NCBI RefSeq assembly: GCF_905220975.1
Contig: NZ_CAJNBK010000024.1
Location: forward strand, 1-64,000
Source of the DNA: Paraburkholderia haematera
GTDB taxonomy: Bacteria; Pseudomonadota; Gammaproteobacteria; Burkholderiales; Burkholderiaceae
Reading direction: 5' to 3'
DNA: 64,000 nucleotides
Position numbers and translations under genes: made by a program. The notes under the pieces are model-generated. The model was not told where the DNA came from. It did no database searches and was given only the letters and a program-made list of their open reading frames with translations. Positions 25,452 through 33,957 of this stretch are shown one piece after another. Positions within the stretch are counted from its first letter, which is position 1. Each line of letters begins with the position of its first letter.

Positions 25452-26210
25452 ATGCGAATCCTACTCAGCAATGACGACGGTTATCTGGCGCCCGGCCTTG
25501 CCGCGCTTTACGAAGCGCTCAAACCGATCGCGGATGTCACCGTGATGGCCCCCGAGCAGAACTGCAGCGCGGCGTCCAATTCCTTGACGCTGTCGCGTCC
25601 GCTTTCGGTGCTGCGTTCGGCGAACGGTTTTTACTACGTCAACGGCACGCCAACCGACTCGGTGCACATCGCGCTCACCGGTATGCTCGACCACAGGCCT
25701 GACATCGTCGTCTCGGGCATCAACAACGGCCAGAACATGGGCGAGGACACGCTCTATTCGGGCACCGTCGCCGCCGCCACCGAAGGCGTCATGTTCGGTG
25801 TGCCTGCCATCGCCTTCTCGCTGGTCGACAAAGACTGGGTGCATCTCGAAGACGCTGCACGTGTTGCCGCCGAGATCGTCGCGCACTACCTCAAACAACC
25901 GTTGCCGGGGCATCCGCTCCTGAACGTCAATATTCCGAACCTGCCGTATGAGCAACTCGGCGGCTGGCATATCACGCGTCTCGGCAAGCGGCATCCGTCG
26001 CAGCCGGTGATCCGCCAGACCAACCCGCGCGGCGAACCGATCTACTGGATTGGCCCGTCGGGCAGCGCGCGCGATGCGAGCGAGGGTACCGATTTCCACG
26101 CTGTCGCCAACGGCCAGGTGTCGATCACGCCGTTGCAACTCGATCTGACCCACACGCAAATGCTGCCCGCAGCGCGCGACTGGGCTCGCGCCGGCAGCGG
26201 CGCTTCATGA
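25452..26210 (+). CDS. surE: 5'/3'-nucleotidase SurE
   Basis: Metal-dependent phosphatase acting on nucleoside monophosphates and short polyphosphate, linked to stationary-phase survival. The 252-aa protein has the metal site SNDDGYLAPGL (Asp8, Asp9), the conserved NSLTLSRPL, NGTPTDSVHIAL and SGINNGQNMGEDTLYSGTVAA stretches. The start MRILLSNDDGY is universal in the family, although codons upstream are open. Stop and the pcm start overlap as ATGA, and surE-pcm-nlpD-rpoS is the well-known conserved order. Confidence 0.97.
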   Translation: MRILLSNDDGYLAPGLAALYEALKPIADVTVMAPEQNCSAASNSLTLSRPLSVLRSANGFYYVNGTPTDSVHIALTGMLDHRPDIVVSGINNGQNMGEDTLYSGTVAAATEGVMFGVPAIAFSLVDKDWVHLEDAARVAAEIVAHYLKQPLPGHPLLNVNIPNLPYEQLGGWHITRLGKRHPSQPVIRQTNPRGEPIYWIGPSGSARDASEGTDFHAVANGQVSITPLQLDLTHTQMLPAARDWARAGSGAS

Positions 26211-27292
26211 CCAGCGAGCGCGCAAAGCGCTTTCCGCTCGGCCTCGAAGACCTGGTGCGCGAACCGCGCCGGACTGAAGGGCGTCCGGGCGAAGTGCGCG
26301 CGGCGGCACTCGCCGCGAGCGCGGCGCTGAACGCACGCCAGCAACCGGCGAAGAATTCGCCGCCTGGTTCCGCGGGGAAGACTCCGGCGAAGGCGCCGGC
26401 GAGGGCACAGACTCAAACTCAAACGCAGGCGACGTCGCACACCAAACCGCAAGCGAAGGGGCCAATGAAGGCGCCGGCGAGCCTGCAAGGCAGCGCCTCG
26501 GCCAAGCCGCAGGCCAAACCCCAAGCAACAGCCGTCGCGCAGGGTGCGGCCGTGCGCGCCGCGCCAAAACCGGCGCCGGTGAACAAGCCCGCCGCCAAAC
26601 TCAATGAGCGGACCGCTGTGCCGAATGTCGCATTGAACGGCGCTTTGGCGTTGACATCGGAACGGGTTCGCGAACGGATGGTCGAACGCCTGCGTGCGAA
26701 CGGTGTGACCGATCAGCGCGTGTTGAACGCGATGTCGGTGGTACCGCGCCACATGTTCGTCGACCCGGGCCTCGCGGCTCAGGCCTATGAAGATGCCGCG
26801 CTGCCGATTGGCCATCACCAGACGATTTCCAAGCCCTCGGTGGTCGCGCGGATGATCGAACTGGCGGCTGCCGGCCGCGCGTTGAACAACGTGCTCGAAA
26901 TCGGCACCGGTTGCGGATATCAGGCAGCGGTGCTGAGCCAGGTTGCGCGTGATGTTTATTCGATCGAACGCATCAAGCCGCTGTCAGAACGTGCGAAGAC
27001 GAACTTGCGTCCGCTGCGCATTCCGAACATCCGGCTGCACTACGGCGATGGGCGCCTCGGGTTGCCGTCGGCGGCGCCGTTCGATGCGATCGTGATTGCC
27101 GCGGCCGGGCTCGACGTACCGCAAGCATTGCTTGAACAACTCGCGATCGGCGGCCGTCTGGTCGCGCCGGTCGGCTCGCAGGAAGGCCAAAACCAGGTGC
27201 TGACCCTGGTCGAACGCCTCGGACCCGCGCAGTGGCGCGAGTCGCGGCTTGATCGCGTTTTCTTTGTACCCTTAAAATCCGGAGTGATTTGA
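26207..27292 (+). CDS. pcm: Protein-L-isoaspartate O-methyltransferase with long N-terminal extension
   Basis: Methylates isoaspartyl residues so that damaged proteins can be repaired. The catalytic part (about residues 150-361) has VPRHMFVDPGLAAQAYEDAAL, the QTISKPSVVARM substrate loop and the SAM motif LEIGTGCGYQAAVL. The first 145 residues or so are Ala/Lys/Pro/Gln-rich (runs such as QTQTQTQ and KPQAKPQA) and look disordered, making 361 aa against about 210 in E. coli. Starts within ATGA overlap with surE. The extension is probably real because the overlap start is well placed, though an internal start (MVERLRANGV) cannot be excluded. Confidence 0.92.
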   Translation: MTSERAKRFPLGLEDLVREPRRTEGRPGEVRAAALAASAALNARQQPAKNSPPGSAGKTPAKAPARAQTQTQTQATSHTKPQAKGPMKAPASLQGSASAKPQAKPQATAVAQGAAVRAAPKPAPVNKPAAKLNERTAVPNVALNGALALTSERVRERMVERLRANGVTDQRVLNAMSVVPRHMFVDPGLAAQAYEDAALPIGHHQTISKPSVVARMIELAAAGRALNNVLEIGTGCGYQAAVLSQVARDVYSIERIKPLSERAKTNLRPLRIPNIRLHYGDGRLGLPSAAPFDAIVIAAAGLDVPQALLEQLAIGGRLVAPVGSQEGQNQVLTLVERLGPAQWRESRLDRVFFVPLKSGVI

Positions 27293-27297
27293 CACCG

Positions 27298-28218
27298 ATG
27301 AGTATGTTGCGCGCGATGCAAAGAACCAGACTGAATATTCCCATGACCGTAACCCAGCGTAGCGTGTGCGTGCTCGCCTTGTCCCTGTTGATGTCGGCGT
27401 GTGCGACCCGCCTCGATCAGGCGCCGGTCGTCGACCGCTCCGGCAGCGGCGCGCTCGGCACGCAAGCCGCGCAGCAACCGGCCGTGCCACTCGGACCGCC
27501 GCCGCCGGGCTACTATCGCGTGAAGCCGGGCGATACGCTGTACCGGATCGCGTTGGAGAACGGCCAGAATTACCGCGACATTTCGACGTGGAACAATCTC
27601 ACCAATCCGAATCAGATTGAAGTGGATCAGTTGCTGCGCGTCGTGCCGCCGGGCGCGAATACCGCCGGCGTGACGCCGGGCGTGTCGACGGCGCCGATTG
27701 GCGGTGGCCCGGTGCAAAGCGCGCCGCTTGGCAGCACGCCGTCGGCGGGCGTCGCGGCGCCGCCGATCTATGGTTCGGGTGCGAACAACGCGTCGCTGAC
27801 GCCGCCGGCCAATCCGGGTGCTGCGAGCGACTCGAGTGCGGGCGCATCCGGCAACGTTGTGTTCGCATGGCCGGTGCGAGGGCCGATGCTCGGCACGTTC
27901 AACGATTCGACCAACAAGGGTATTAATATCGGCGGCGCGGCTGGCGATCCGGTCAAGGCTTCGGCGGATGGGCGCGTGGTTTATGCCGGAAATGGGCTGC
28001 GTGGTTACGGCAATCTCATTATCATCAAACATGATGCAACTTATCTCACGGCGTATGCACACAACCGCTCTTTGATGGTAAAAGAGGGGGATGCGGTGAC
28101 CAAAGGGCAGAAGATCGCTGAGATGGGCAATAGCGATTCCGACCGCGTGATGTTGCATTTCGAAGTTCGCCGGCAGGGTAAACCTGTCGACCCACTGAAG
28201 TACTTGCCGCCGCAATAA
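27298..28218 (+). CDS. nlpD: Lipoprotein NlpD (LysM-LytM domain amidase activator)
   Basis: Outer-membrane lipoprotein that in E. coli activates the amidase AmiC for daughter-cell separation. The 306-aa protein has a lipobox (LSLLMSAC), a LysM domain (YYRVKPGDTLYRIALENGQ) that binds peptidoglycan, a Pro/Gly/Ala-rich linker and a C-terminal M23/LytM domain. In that domain the first zinc ligand position reads KGINIGG where active enzymes have HxGxD, so it is likely non-catalytic, as in E. coli. Start is uncertain: a TTG overlaps the pcm stop (27289, four bases after GGAG), and ATGs occur at 27298 and 27304. I prefer 27298. Confidence 0.93.
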   Translation: MSMLRAMQRTRLNIPMTVTQRSVCVLALSLLMSACATRLDQAPVVDRSGSGALGTQAAQQPAVPLGPPPPGYYRVKPGDTLYRIALENGQNYRDISTWNNLTNPNQIEVDQLLRVVPPGANTAGVTPGVSTAPIGGGPVQSAPLGSTPSAGVAAPPIYGSGANNASLTPPANPGAASDSSAGASGNVVFAWPVRGPMLGTFNDSTNKGINIGGAAGDPVKASADGRVVYAGNGLRGYGNLIIIKHDATYLTAYAHNRSLMVKEGDAVTKGQKIAEMGNSDSDRVMLHFEVRRQGKPVDPLKYLPPQ

Positions 28219-28231
28219 GCGATCCACGACC

Positions 28232-29311
28232 ATGCCGAAATCGAAGCGCCGCCTGCCGCAAGCCGAGTCTGAGACGAATAGCCGCGTCACGTCCGCTTCG
28301 GTGGAGGACAGCGGCGCTTCGGACGCGGAAGAAGAGATCGTGGAGGAGCGCGATCTCGACGAGCGCCAGGGCGCGGAAGAAGTCGGCGAGGGCCGCGAAA
28401 GCGCGAGCGAAGCGCCGCCCGACGTGGACGATTTCCGTGCGCTGCTGCAAGCCGAGCTGACGGCCGACACGATTCAGCATTACCTGAACCGTATCAGCGT
28501 CAAGCCGCTTCTGACCGTCGAGGAAGAGCAGAAGTATTCGCGTCTGGCGAAGGCGGGCGAGTTCGACGCGCGGCAAGTGATGATCGAGCGCAATTTGCGG
28601 CTTGTCGTCAGCATCGCGAAGGGTTACCTGAATCGCGGCGTGCCTCTGCTCGATCTGATCGAAGAGGGCAACCTCGGCCTGATGCACGCCATCGAGAAAT
28701 TCGATCCCACACGCGGCTTCCGTTTTTCGACGTATGCCACCTGGTGGATCCGTCAGAGCATCGAGCGCGCGATCATGAACCAGGCGCGCACGGTGCGTTT
28801 GCCGGTACACGTGATCCGTGAGCTCAACCAGGTGCTGCGCGCGAAGCGCCATCTGGAAAAGAATTCGATGAATTCCGGGGAGGCCGCCGAGCGCCGCGAC
28901 GCCAGCATCGACGACATCGCGTATCTGACCGGCAAGACCACAGACGAAGTCACCGACATTCTCGCGCTGAACGAACACACCGCATCGCTCGACGCGCCGC
29001 TCGATCTCGACCCGGCGAGCAGCCTGCTCGATCTGCTGTCCGACGATCAGAGCCAGTCGCCGGACGCGGAAGTACAGCATCGCGAACTGGAAACGCTTAC
29101 ACGTGCGTGGCTTGCCCGCCTGTCGGACAAGCACCGTCATGTGATCGAGCGCCGCTTCGGGCTGAATCACATCGAGCCCGCCACGCTCGAAGAACTGGCC
29201 GACGAAATGGGCCTCACGCGCGAGCGTGTACGCCAGATCCAACAGGAAGCGCTGGTGCGGCTAAAGCGCTTCTTTGCCTCCAACGGTGTTCGGAAGGACG
29301 CCGTTCTATAA
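28232..29311 (+). CDS. rpoS: RNA polymerase sigma factor RpoS
   Basis: Stationary-phase and general stress sigma factor (sigma-38). The 359-aa protein has an acidic N-terminal stretch (EDSGASDAEEEIVEERD), region 1.2 (DTIQHYLNRISVKPLLT), region 2 (ARQVMIERNLRLVVSIAKGY; FRFSTYATWWIRQSIERA), region 3 and region 4 with the helix-turn-helix TLEELADEMGLTRERVRQI. It follows nlpD by 13 bases; in other bacteria the main rpoS promoter lies inside nlpD, which would fit here. The longer acidic N terminus than in E. coli looks typical of Burkholderiaceae. Confidence 0.97.
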   Translation: MPKSKRRLPQAESETNSRVTSASVEDSGASDAEEEIVEERDLDERQGAEEVGEGRESASEAPPDVDDFRALLQAELTADTIQHYLNRISVKPLLTVEEEQKYSRLAKAGEFDARQVMIERNLRLVVSIAKGYLNRGVPLLDLIEEGNLGLMHAIEKFDPTRGFRFSTYATWWIRQSIERAIMNQARTVRLPVHVIRELNQVLRAKRHLEKNSMNSGEAAERRDASIDDIAYLTGKTTDEVTDILALNEHTASLDAPLDLDPASSLLDLLSDDQSQSPDAEVQHRELETLTRAWLARLSDKHRHVIERRFGLNHIEPATLEELADEMGLTRERVRQIQQEALVRLKRFFASNGVRKDAVL

Positions 29312-29315
29312 GCTG

Positions 29316-30092
29316 ATGACACCGATTCTTGTTTTCGACATCGAGACGATTCCCGATGTCGCCGGCATTCGCCGCCTCGAAGATTTGCCCGCCACGCTGA
29401 GCGACGCCGAAGTCGCCGAGCACGCTTTTGCGGCGCGCCGCGAAAAGACCGGCAGCGATTTCCTGCCGCACCACCTGCAACGGATCGCGGCGATTTCCTG
29501 CGTATTCCGCGACAACAACGGTTTCCGGGTGCGCTCGCTCGGCACGCTGGAAGATGGCGAGGCGGCGCTCGTGCAGTCGTTTTATCGCGTGATCGAGAAG
29601 TACACGCCGCAGCTCGTGTCATGGAATGGCGGCGGGTTCGACCTGCCGGTGCTGAACTACCGCGCGCTGGTCAACGGGATCCCTGCGTCCCGTTTCTGGG
29701 ATCTTGGCGAGGACGACCGCGAGTTCAAGTGGAATAACTACATCAGCCGCTATCACGCGCGTCACACCGATCTGATGGACGTGCTGGCAATGTATCAGGC
29801 GCGTGCCAACGCGCCGCTCGACGCGCTCGCGAAGATGTGTGGGTTCCCCGGCAAGATGGGCATGGACGGCAGCCAGGTGTGGCACGCGTACCAGGAAGGG
29901 CGCATCGAGGAAATCCGCAATTATTGCGAGACCGACGTCGTCAATACGTACCTGCTGTACTGCCGCTTCCAGTTGATCCGCGGTGCGTTTTCGGCTGAGG
30001 AGTATGCTGACGAGATCAACCTGGTCAAGAATGCGTTAGCGCAGGAAGCGGCGCCACAATGGGCTGAGTATCTGGCCGCGTTCGACCAATAG
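29316..30092 (+). CDS. Predicted 3'-5' exonuclease, PolB-like DnaQ fold
   Basis: 258-aa protein with the DEDD exonuclease motifs: VFDIETIPD (Exo I, residues 6-14), SWNGGGFDLPVL (Exo II) and YCETDVVNTYLLY (Exo III, YxxxD). The pattern is that of the family related to the proofreading domain of PolB. It begins four bases after the rpoS stop (ATG 29316), so it may be read with rpoS and belong to a stress response, but this is inference. An upstream in-frame ATG inside rpoS (29274) is less likely. Substrate, DNA or RNA, is not known. Confidence 0.9.
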   Translation: MTPILVFDIETIPDVAGIRRLEDLPATLSDAEVAEHAFAARREKTGSDFLPHHLQRIAAISCVFRDNNGFRVRSLGTLEDGEAALVQSFYRVIEKYTPQLVSWNGGGFDLPVLNYRALVNGIPASRFWDLGEDDREFKWNNYISRYHARHTDLMDVLAMYQARANAPLDALAKMCGFPGKMGMDGSQVWHAYQEGRIEEIRNYCETDVVNTYLLYCRFQLIRGAFSAEEYADEINLVKNALAQEAAPQWAEYLAAFDQ

Positions 30093-30188
30093 ACCGCAAC
30101 AAGCTGATGGCGAAGCGGTTCGTGGCACCTGAGTCGGCCGTGAGGCGGGTGGTAGGCAGGCGCTGACGGCCGCAGCTGCGCCAAATCG

Positions 30189-30216
30189 TTGGCAACGATG
30201 GCGCTTCGTCTACAAT
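30189..30216 (+). promoter_or_regulatory. Sigma-70 promoter of rlmD
   Basis: TTGGCA (30189-30194) and TACAAT (30211-30216) with a 16-base spacer; transcription would start near 30223, giving a 28-base leader before the GTG. Confidence 0.6.
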
Positions 30217-30250
30217 CTCGCCTTTCCCCAAGTTTGTCAGGAAGTCGCAG

Positions 30251-31669
30251 GTGTCCCGAACTGCCCCCCAACGCCGCTCGCCTAAGCGCCAGAAGGCACC
30301 CGCTCCGGTCAAAGCGCGCGTCATCACCGGCAATGAGCCGATCATCGAAATCGTTTCGCTCGATATGGAAGCGCGCGGCGTGGGCCGCATCGAGAGCGAA
30401 GACGGCACGCCCGGCAAGGTGGTTTTTGTCGAAGGCGCGCTGCCCGGCGAGCGTGTCAGCTACTCGACGCATCGCAGCAAGTCGAAATTCGAGCAGGCCG
30501 AGGTTGTGCAGGTGTTCCGCGAAAGCGTGCTTCGCACCAAACCGAAATGCAGCTATTTCGATATCTGCGGCGGCTGTTCGATGCAGCATCTCGACATCCG
30601 CGCTCAGATCTCGGTCAAACAGCGCGTACTCGAAGACGATTTCCAGCATCTGGCGAAGCTGCGCCCGGAAACGATATTCCGGCCGATTCACGGACCGGCG
30701 TGGGGCTACCGCTATCGCGCGCGTCTGGCTGTGCGCTATCTGCCGGAAAAGGGTGGCATGCGGATCGGCTTCTACGAGAAGAAGAGCAGCCAAATCGCCG
30801 ATATGAAGACCTGCGAGGTGCTGCCGTCGCACATTTCGGCCATGCTGATGCCGTTGCGTTTCATGATCCGCAAGTTGTCGATTTACGATCGTACGCCGCA
30901 GATCGAGCTCGCGGTCGGCTCGTCGGTCACCGCGCTGGTGCTGCGCAACCTCGCGCCGCTCACCGCCGCCGACGAACAGGTGCTCCGCGATTTCGCCGAC
31001 GAACACAAGATCCAATGGTGGTTGCAGCCGGGCGGCCCTGAGACGGTTTCGCCGTTCTATCCGCTCGACGTGCAACTCGACTACACGCTGCCGGAATTCA
31101 ACATCCGGATGCCGTTCAAGCCGACCGATTTCACCCAGGTGAATCACGCGATCAATCGCGTGCTGGTGAGCCGCGCGCTGCGTTTGCTGGCGCCGGCCAG
31201 CACCGACCGCGTGCTCGATCTGTTTTGCGGGATCGGCAATTTCACGCTGCCGCTCGCCCGGATTTCGAAGGAAGTGGTGGGCATCGAGGGCAGTGATGTG
31301 CTGACTTCGCGCGCGCTGGCCAATGCCGAGGTGAACGGTGTGGCGGGTCATACGTCGTTCGCCTGCCGCAACCTGTTCGAAGTCACCGCCGACGACATGC
31401 GCGCGCTCGGCCATTTCGACAAATTCCTCGTCGACCCGCCGCGTGAAGGCGCGCTGGCGGTCGCCAAGGCGCTCGCGGAGATCGCGCAGAGCGGTAATGG
31501 GCCGCTACCCAAGCGCATTGTCTACGTGTCGTGCAATCCGGCGACGCTCGCACGCGATTCGGGCGTGCTGGTGCATGAAGCCGGCTACCGGTTGGTGGGG
31601 GCGGGCGTGGTGAACATGTTCCCGCACACTTCGCATGTGGAGTCGATTGCGCTGTTCGAGCGGGACTGA
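30251..31669 (+). CDS. rlmD: 23S rRNA (uracil-1939-C5)-methyltransferase RlmD
   Basis: SAM-dependent methyltransferase making m5U1939 in 23S rRNA. The 472-aa protein has a TRAM domain near 30-95, an Fe-S cluster cysteine set (PKCSYFDICGGC; fourth Cys in the KTCEVLPSH segment), the SAM motif LDLFCGIGNFTLPLA and catalytic cysteine VSCNPATLARD. It starts at GTG 30251, with GGAAG about eight bases upstream; no ATG alternative keeps the TRAM domain. The N terminus is basic (RTAPQRRSPKRQK). It is followed by two hairpins and the convergent bamD. Confidence 0.95.
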   Translation: MSRTAPQRRSPKRQKAPAPVKARVITGNEPIIEIVSLDMEARGVGRIESEDGTPGKVVFVEGALPGERVSYSTHRSKSKFEQAEVVQVFRESVLRTKPKCSYFDICGGCSMQHLDIRAQISVKQRVLEDDFQHLAKLRPETIFRPIHGPAWGYRYRARLAVRYLPEKGGMRIGFYEKKSSQIADMKTCEVLPSHISAMLMPLRFMIRKLSIYDRTPQIELAVGSSVTALVLRNLAPLTAADEQVLRDFADEHKIQWWLQPGGPETVSPFYPLDVQLDYTLPEFNIRMPFKPTDFTQVNHAINRVLVSRALRLLAPASTDRVLDLFCGIGNFTLPLARISKEVVGIEGSDVLTSRALANAEVNGVAGHTSFACRNLFEVTADDMRALGHFDKFLVDPPREGALAVAKALAEIAQSGNGPLPKRIVYVSCNPATLARDSGVLVHEAGYRLVGAGVVNMFPHTSHVESIALFERD

Positions 31670-31680
31670 GGGCGCCTGAT

Positions 31681-31705
31681 GCCAGCCTGTGGTGCACAGG
31701 CTGGC
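31681..31705. terminator. Hairpin after rlmD (11-bp stem)
   Basis: GCCAGCCTGTG (31681-31691) and CACAGGCTGGC (31695-31705) form a perfect stem with a 3-base loop, 11 bases past the rlmD stop. No T-run follows; the true terminator is probably the next hairpin. Confidence 0.5.
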
Positions 31706-31720
31706 GGCGCTCCACAAACA

Positions 31721-31755
31721 GAAACGCCACGACCGAAGTCGTGGCGTTTCTTTTT
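31721..31755. terminator. Terminator between rlmD and bamD
   Basis: GAAACGCCACGAC (31721-31733) and GTCGTGGCGTTTC (31738-31750) form a 13-bp stem followed by five T. It serves rlmD; on the other strand the tail is less T-rich. Confidence 0.88.
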
Positions 31756-31786
31756 AAAGCTTCAGGTTAAAGCGTCTGGTTGAGCC

Positions 31787-32647
31787 TTAGAACTGCCACC
31801 AGGACTTTTCCTTGCCCGGCCTTGCATGGCCCGTGATGTACGGGCTGTCGGGGAACGTGCCTGCCAGAATGCGCTTCGTGTCGTCGGCCAGTTGCGGCTG
31901 ATTCAGCTTCTCATACGACAGCATCATGATGTGCAGCGCGTCTTCGATAGCCGGCGCGTTCTTGTATTCCTTCAACGCCAGTTGCGCGCGGTTGATCGCG
32001 GCGACGTAGGCGCCACGGCGGTAGTAATAGTCCGCCGCGTGGACTTCGTGCGACGCCAGCGCGTTCACGATATAGCGCATGCGTTGCGCGGCGTCCGGCG
32101 CATACTTGCTGTTCGGATACCTGTCGACCACGACCTTGAACGCGTCATACGACTCGCGCAGCGACTTCGGATCGCGCTCGCTCATGTCCTGGCCGGAGAA
32201 GCGGCCGAACAGACCGAGGTCGTCGTTGAAGTGGATCATGCCCTTCAGGTAGTACGCGTAGGCGATGTCCGGGTGATCCGGGTGCAACTGGATGAAGCGG
32301 TCGATCGCCTGGTCGGCGGCGGCGTTTTCGTTGTCTTTCCAGTTGCAATACGCTACGTTGATCTGCGCTTGCTGTGCAAAGTGGCCGAACGGGTCGCGAC
32401 CTTCGAGCATCTCGAAATACTTGGCGCACTTGCCGAAATCACCACCTGACAGAGCGTCGTTCGCCTCCGTATATAATTTGTTGTTGTTCCACGTAGCTGT
32501 CTCGTCGGTCTTTTCCGGCAGGCCGTGACAAGCCGCAACAACGGCGACGGCTGCGGCGCACGCAATATATCCGGCCACTTTCCGGGCCGCCTTCTTGATG
32601 GCCGCCAAATTGATCGCCGCTTTAGTGATGGTGTTCAAGGCTCGCAT
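31787..32647 (-). CDS. bamD: Outer membrane protein assembly factor BamD (ComL)
   Basis: Essential lipoprotein of the BAM complex that inserts beta-barrel proteins in the outer membrane. The 286-aa protein has a long basic N terminus, a hydrophobic stretch with lipobox VAVVAAC near residues 34-40, and five TPR-like helical pairs (KCAKYFEMLEGRDPFG; AIDRFIQLHPDHPDIAYAYYLKG; VVDRYPNSKYAPDA; QLALKEY). I start at ATG 32647, giving the only sensible signal peptide; the frame stays open far upstream over rluD antisense. A perfect TATAAT on the minus strand at 32746-32741 lies inside the rluD frame and may be its promoter. Confidence 0.95.
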   Translation of the reverse strand: MRALNTITKAAINLAAIKKAARKVAGYIACAAAVAVVAACHGLPEKTDETATWNNNKLYTEANDALSGGDFGKCAKYFEMLEGRDPFGHFAQQAQINVAYCNWKDNENAAADQAIDRFIQLHPDHPDIAYAYYLKGMIHFNDDLGLFGRFSGQDMSERDPKSLRESYDAFKVVVDRYPNSKYAPDAAQRMRYIVNALASHEVHAADYYYRRGAYVAAINRAQLALKEYKNAPAIEDALHIMMLSYEKLNQPQLADDTKRILAGTFPDSPYITGHARPGKEKSWWQF

Positions 32648-32685
32648 TTTCCAGTCTAGCTTTACGTCCAGGTGACCCAGACTCA

Positions 32686-33957
32686 ATGACCCGCTCAAAT
32701 ACTCCAGGTACCACAACCGGTGCCGGGAATAGCAACAAAGATTATAGCGTAAGCGCTGACCCCTCCGACGCGTTGGGCGTCGATTCACTCGACGACGATC
32801 TCGGCAGCGACGCGCTCGCCTCCGGCGGCCTGCCAGGCATGGTGCCGACGGTGGCGAGCCGCGTGGCGGACGAGTCGCCGCGCAGCGTCGTCGTGCCCGA
32901 CGAAATGGCCGGCGAACGCCTCGACAAGGTGCTCGCCCGAGTCTTTCCGGAGTTTTCACGTAACCGGCTGCAAAGCTGGATCGAATCGGAGCGGGTGCGC
33001 ATCGACGGTAAGCCGGCGAAGATTCGTCAGCCGGTGCCGCTTGGCGCGACCATCGAGCTCGTGCCCGATCTGCTGCCGGAGCAGCTCGCGTTCACGCCTG
33101 AGCCGGTGCCGCTCGAGATCGTCTACGAGGACGACACCCTGGTGGTCATCAACAAGCCGGCCGGCATGGTCGTGCATCCGGCAGCCGGCAACTGGAGCGG
33201 CACCGTCCTGAATGGCCTGCTGTACCGCTATGGCGACGCCGCGGCGGGCTTGCCGCGTGCGGGTATCGTCCATCGGCTCGACAAGGAAACGTCCGGTCTG
33301 ATGGTGGTGGCGCGCACCCTCGAGGCGCAGACCGATCTGGTGCGCCAGCTCCAGGCTCGTACCGTGAAACGCCGTTATCTCGCGCTGGTGTGGGGCAACA
33401 TGCCCGAAGAAGGCACGATCGACGCGCCGATCGGCCGCGATCCGCGCGAACGCACGCGCATGGCGGTGGTGACGAGCGCGTCGGGCAAGGCGGCGCGCAC
33501 GCATTTCCGGCGCGTGGACACCGCGATCTGGCAACGTCAGCCGGTCACCGCGATTCATTGCGATCTGGAAACCGGCCGCACCCATCAGATTCGCGTGCAT
33601 TGCGCGCATATCGGCCATCCGCTGCTCGGCGATCCGGTTTATGGGCGCGCGCGCGGCAAGCGCTCGGTGACGCCGTTGCCCGACGGTTTCGCGCGTCAGG
33701 CGCTGCATGCATGGCGCCTCGGCCTGATCCATCCACAAACCGGCCGGACCATGCAATGGCGCGCCGATGCGCCGGAAGACATGCAGGTACTGTCCGCGGC
33801 GCTCGGCCTCGGGCGCGACGATGCGGGCGAGTTCGACGAGACGTACTATGAGGAAGACGACTACGACGCCCCCGCGGAAGACTATGCCGACGAAGACGAA
33901 ACACACGGCGGCGATCACGACGAGGACGACGAACACGACGAGGACGGTCACGCATGA
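32686..33957 (+). CDS. rluD: 23S rRNA pseudouridine synthase RluD
   Basis: Makes pseudouridines 1911, 1915 and 1917 in 23S helix 69. It has an S4 domain (GERLDKVLARVFPEFSRNRL), the catalytic Asp in GIVHRLDKETSGLMV, and the ETGRTHQIRVH motif. As drawn, 423 aa. The first 60 or so residues are unlike the family, lack a ribosome site and contain a bamD -10 box, so the true start could be ATG 32839 (MVPTVASR). The last 35 residues are a run of Asp, Glu, Tyr and His (EEDDYDAP, DHDEDDEHDEDGHA), unusual for the family. Its stop overlaps pgeF as ATGA. Confidence 0.92.
   Translation: MTRSNTPGTTTGAGNSNKDYSVSADPSDALGVDSLDDDLGSDALASGGLPGMVPTVASRVADESPRSVVVPDEMAGERLDKVLARVFPEFSRNRLQSWIESERVRIDGKPAKIRQPVPLGATIELVPDLLPEQLAFTPEPVPLEIVYEDDTLVVINKPAGMVVHPAAGNWSGTVLNGLLYRYGDAAAGLPRAGIVHRLDKETSGLMVVARTLEAQTDLVRQLQARTVKRRYLALVWGNMPEEGTIDAPIGRDPRERTRMAVVTSASGKAARTHFRRVDTAIWQRQPVTAIHCDLETGRTHQIRVHCAHIGHPLLGDPVYGRARGKRSVTPLPDGFARQALHAWRLGLIHPQTGRTMQWRADAPEDMQVLSAALGLGRDDAGEFDETYYEEDDYDAPAEDYADEDETHGGDHDEDDEHDEDGHA
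32741..32746 (-). promoter_or_regulatory. Possible bamD -10 box within the rluD 5' region
   Basis: On the minus strand this is a perfect TATAAT, giving a bamD leader of about 85 bases. No clear -35 element. It sits about 60 bases inside the longest rluD reading frame. Confidence 0.4.
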
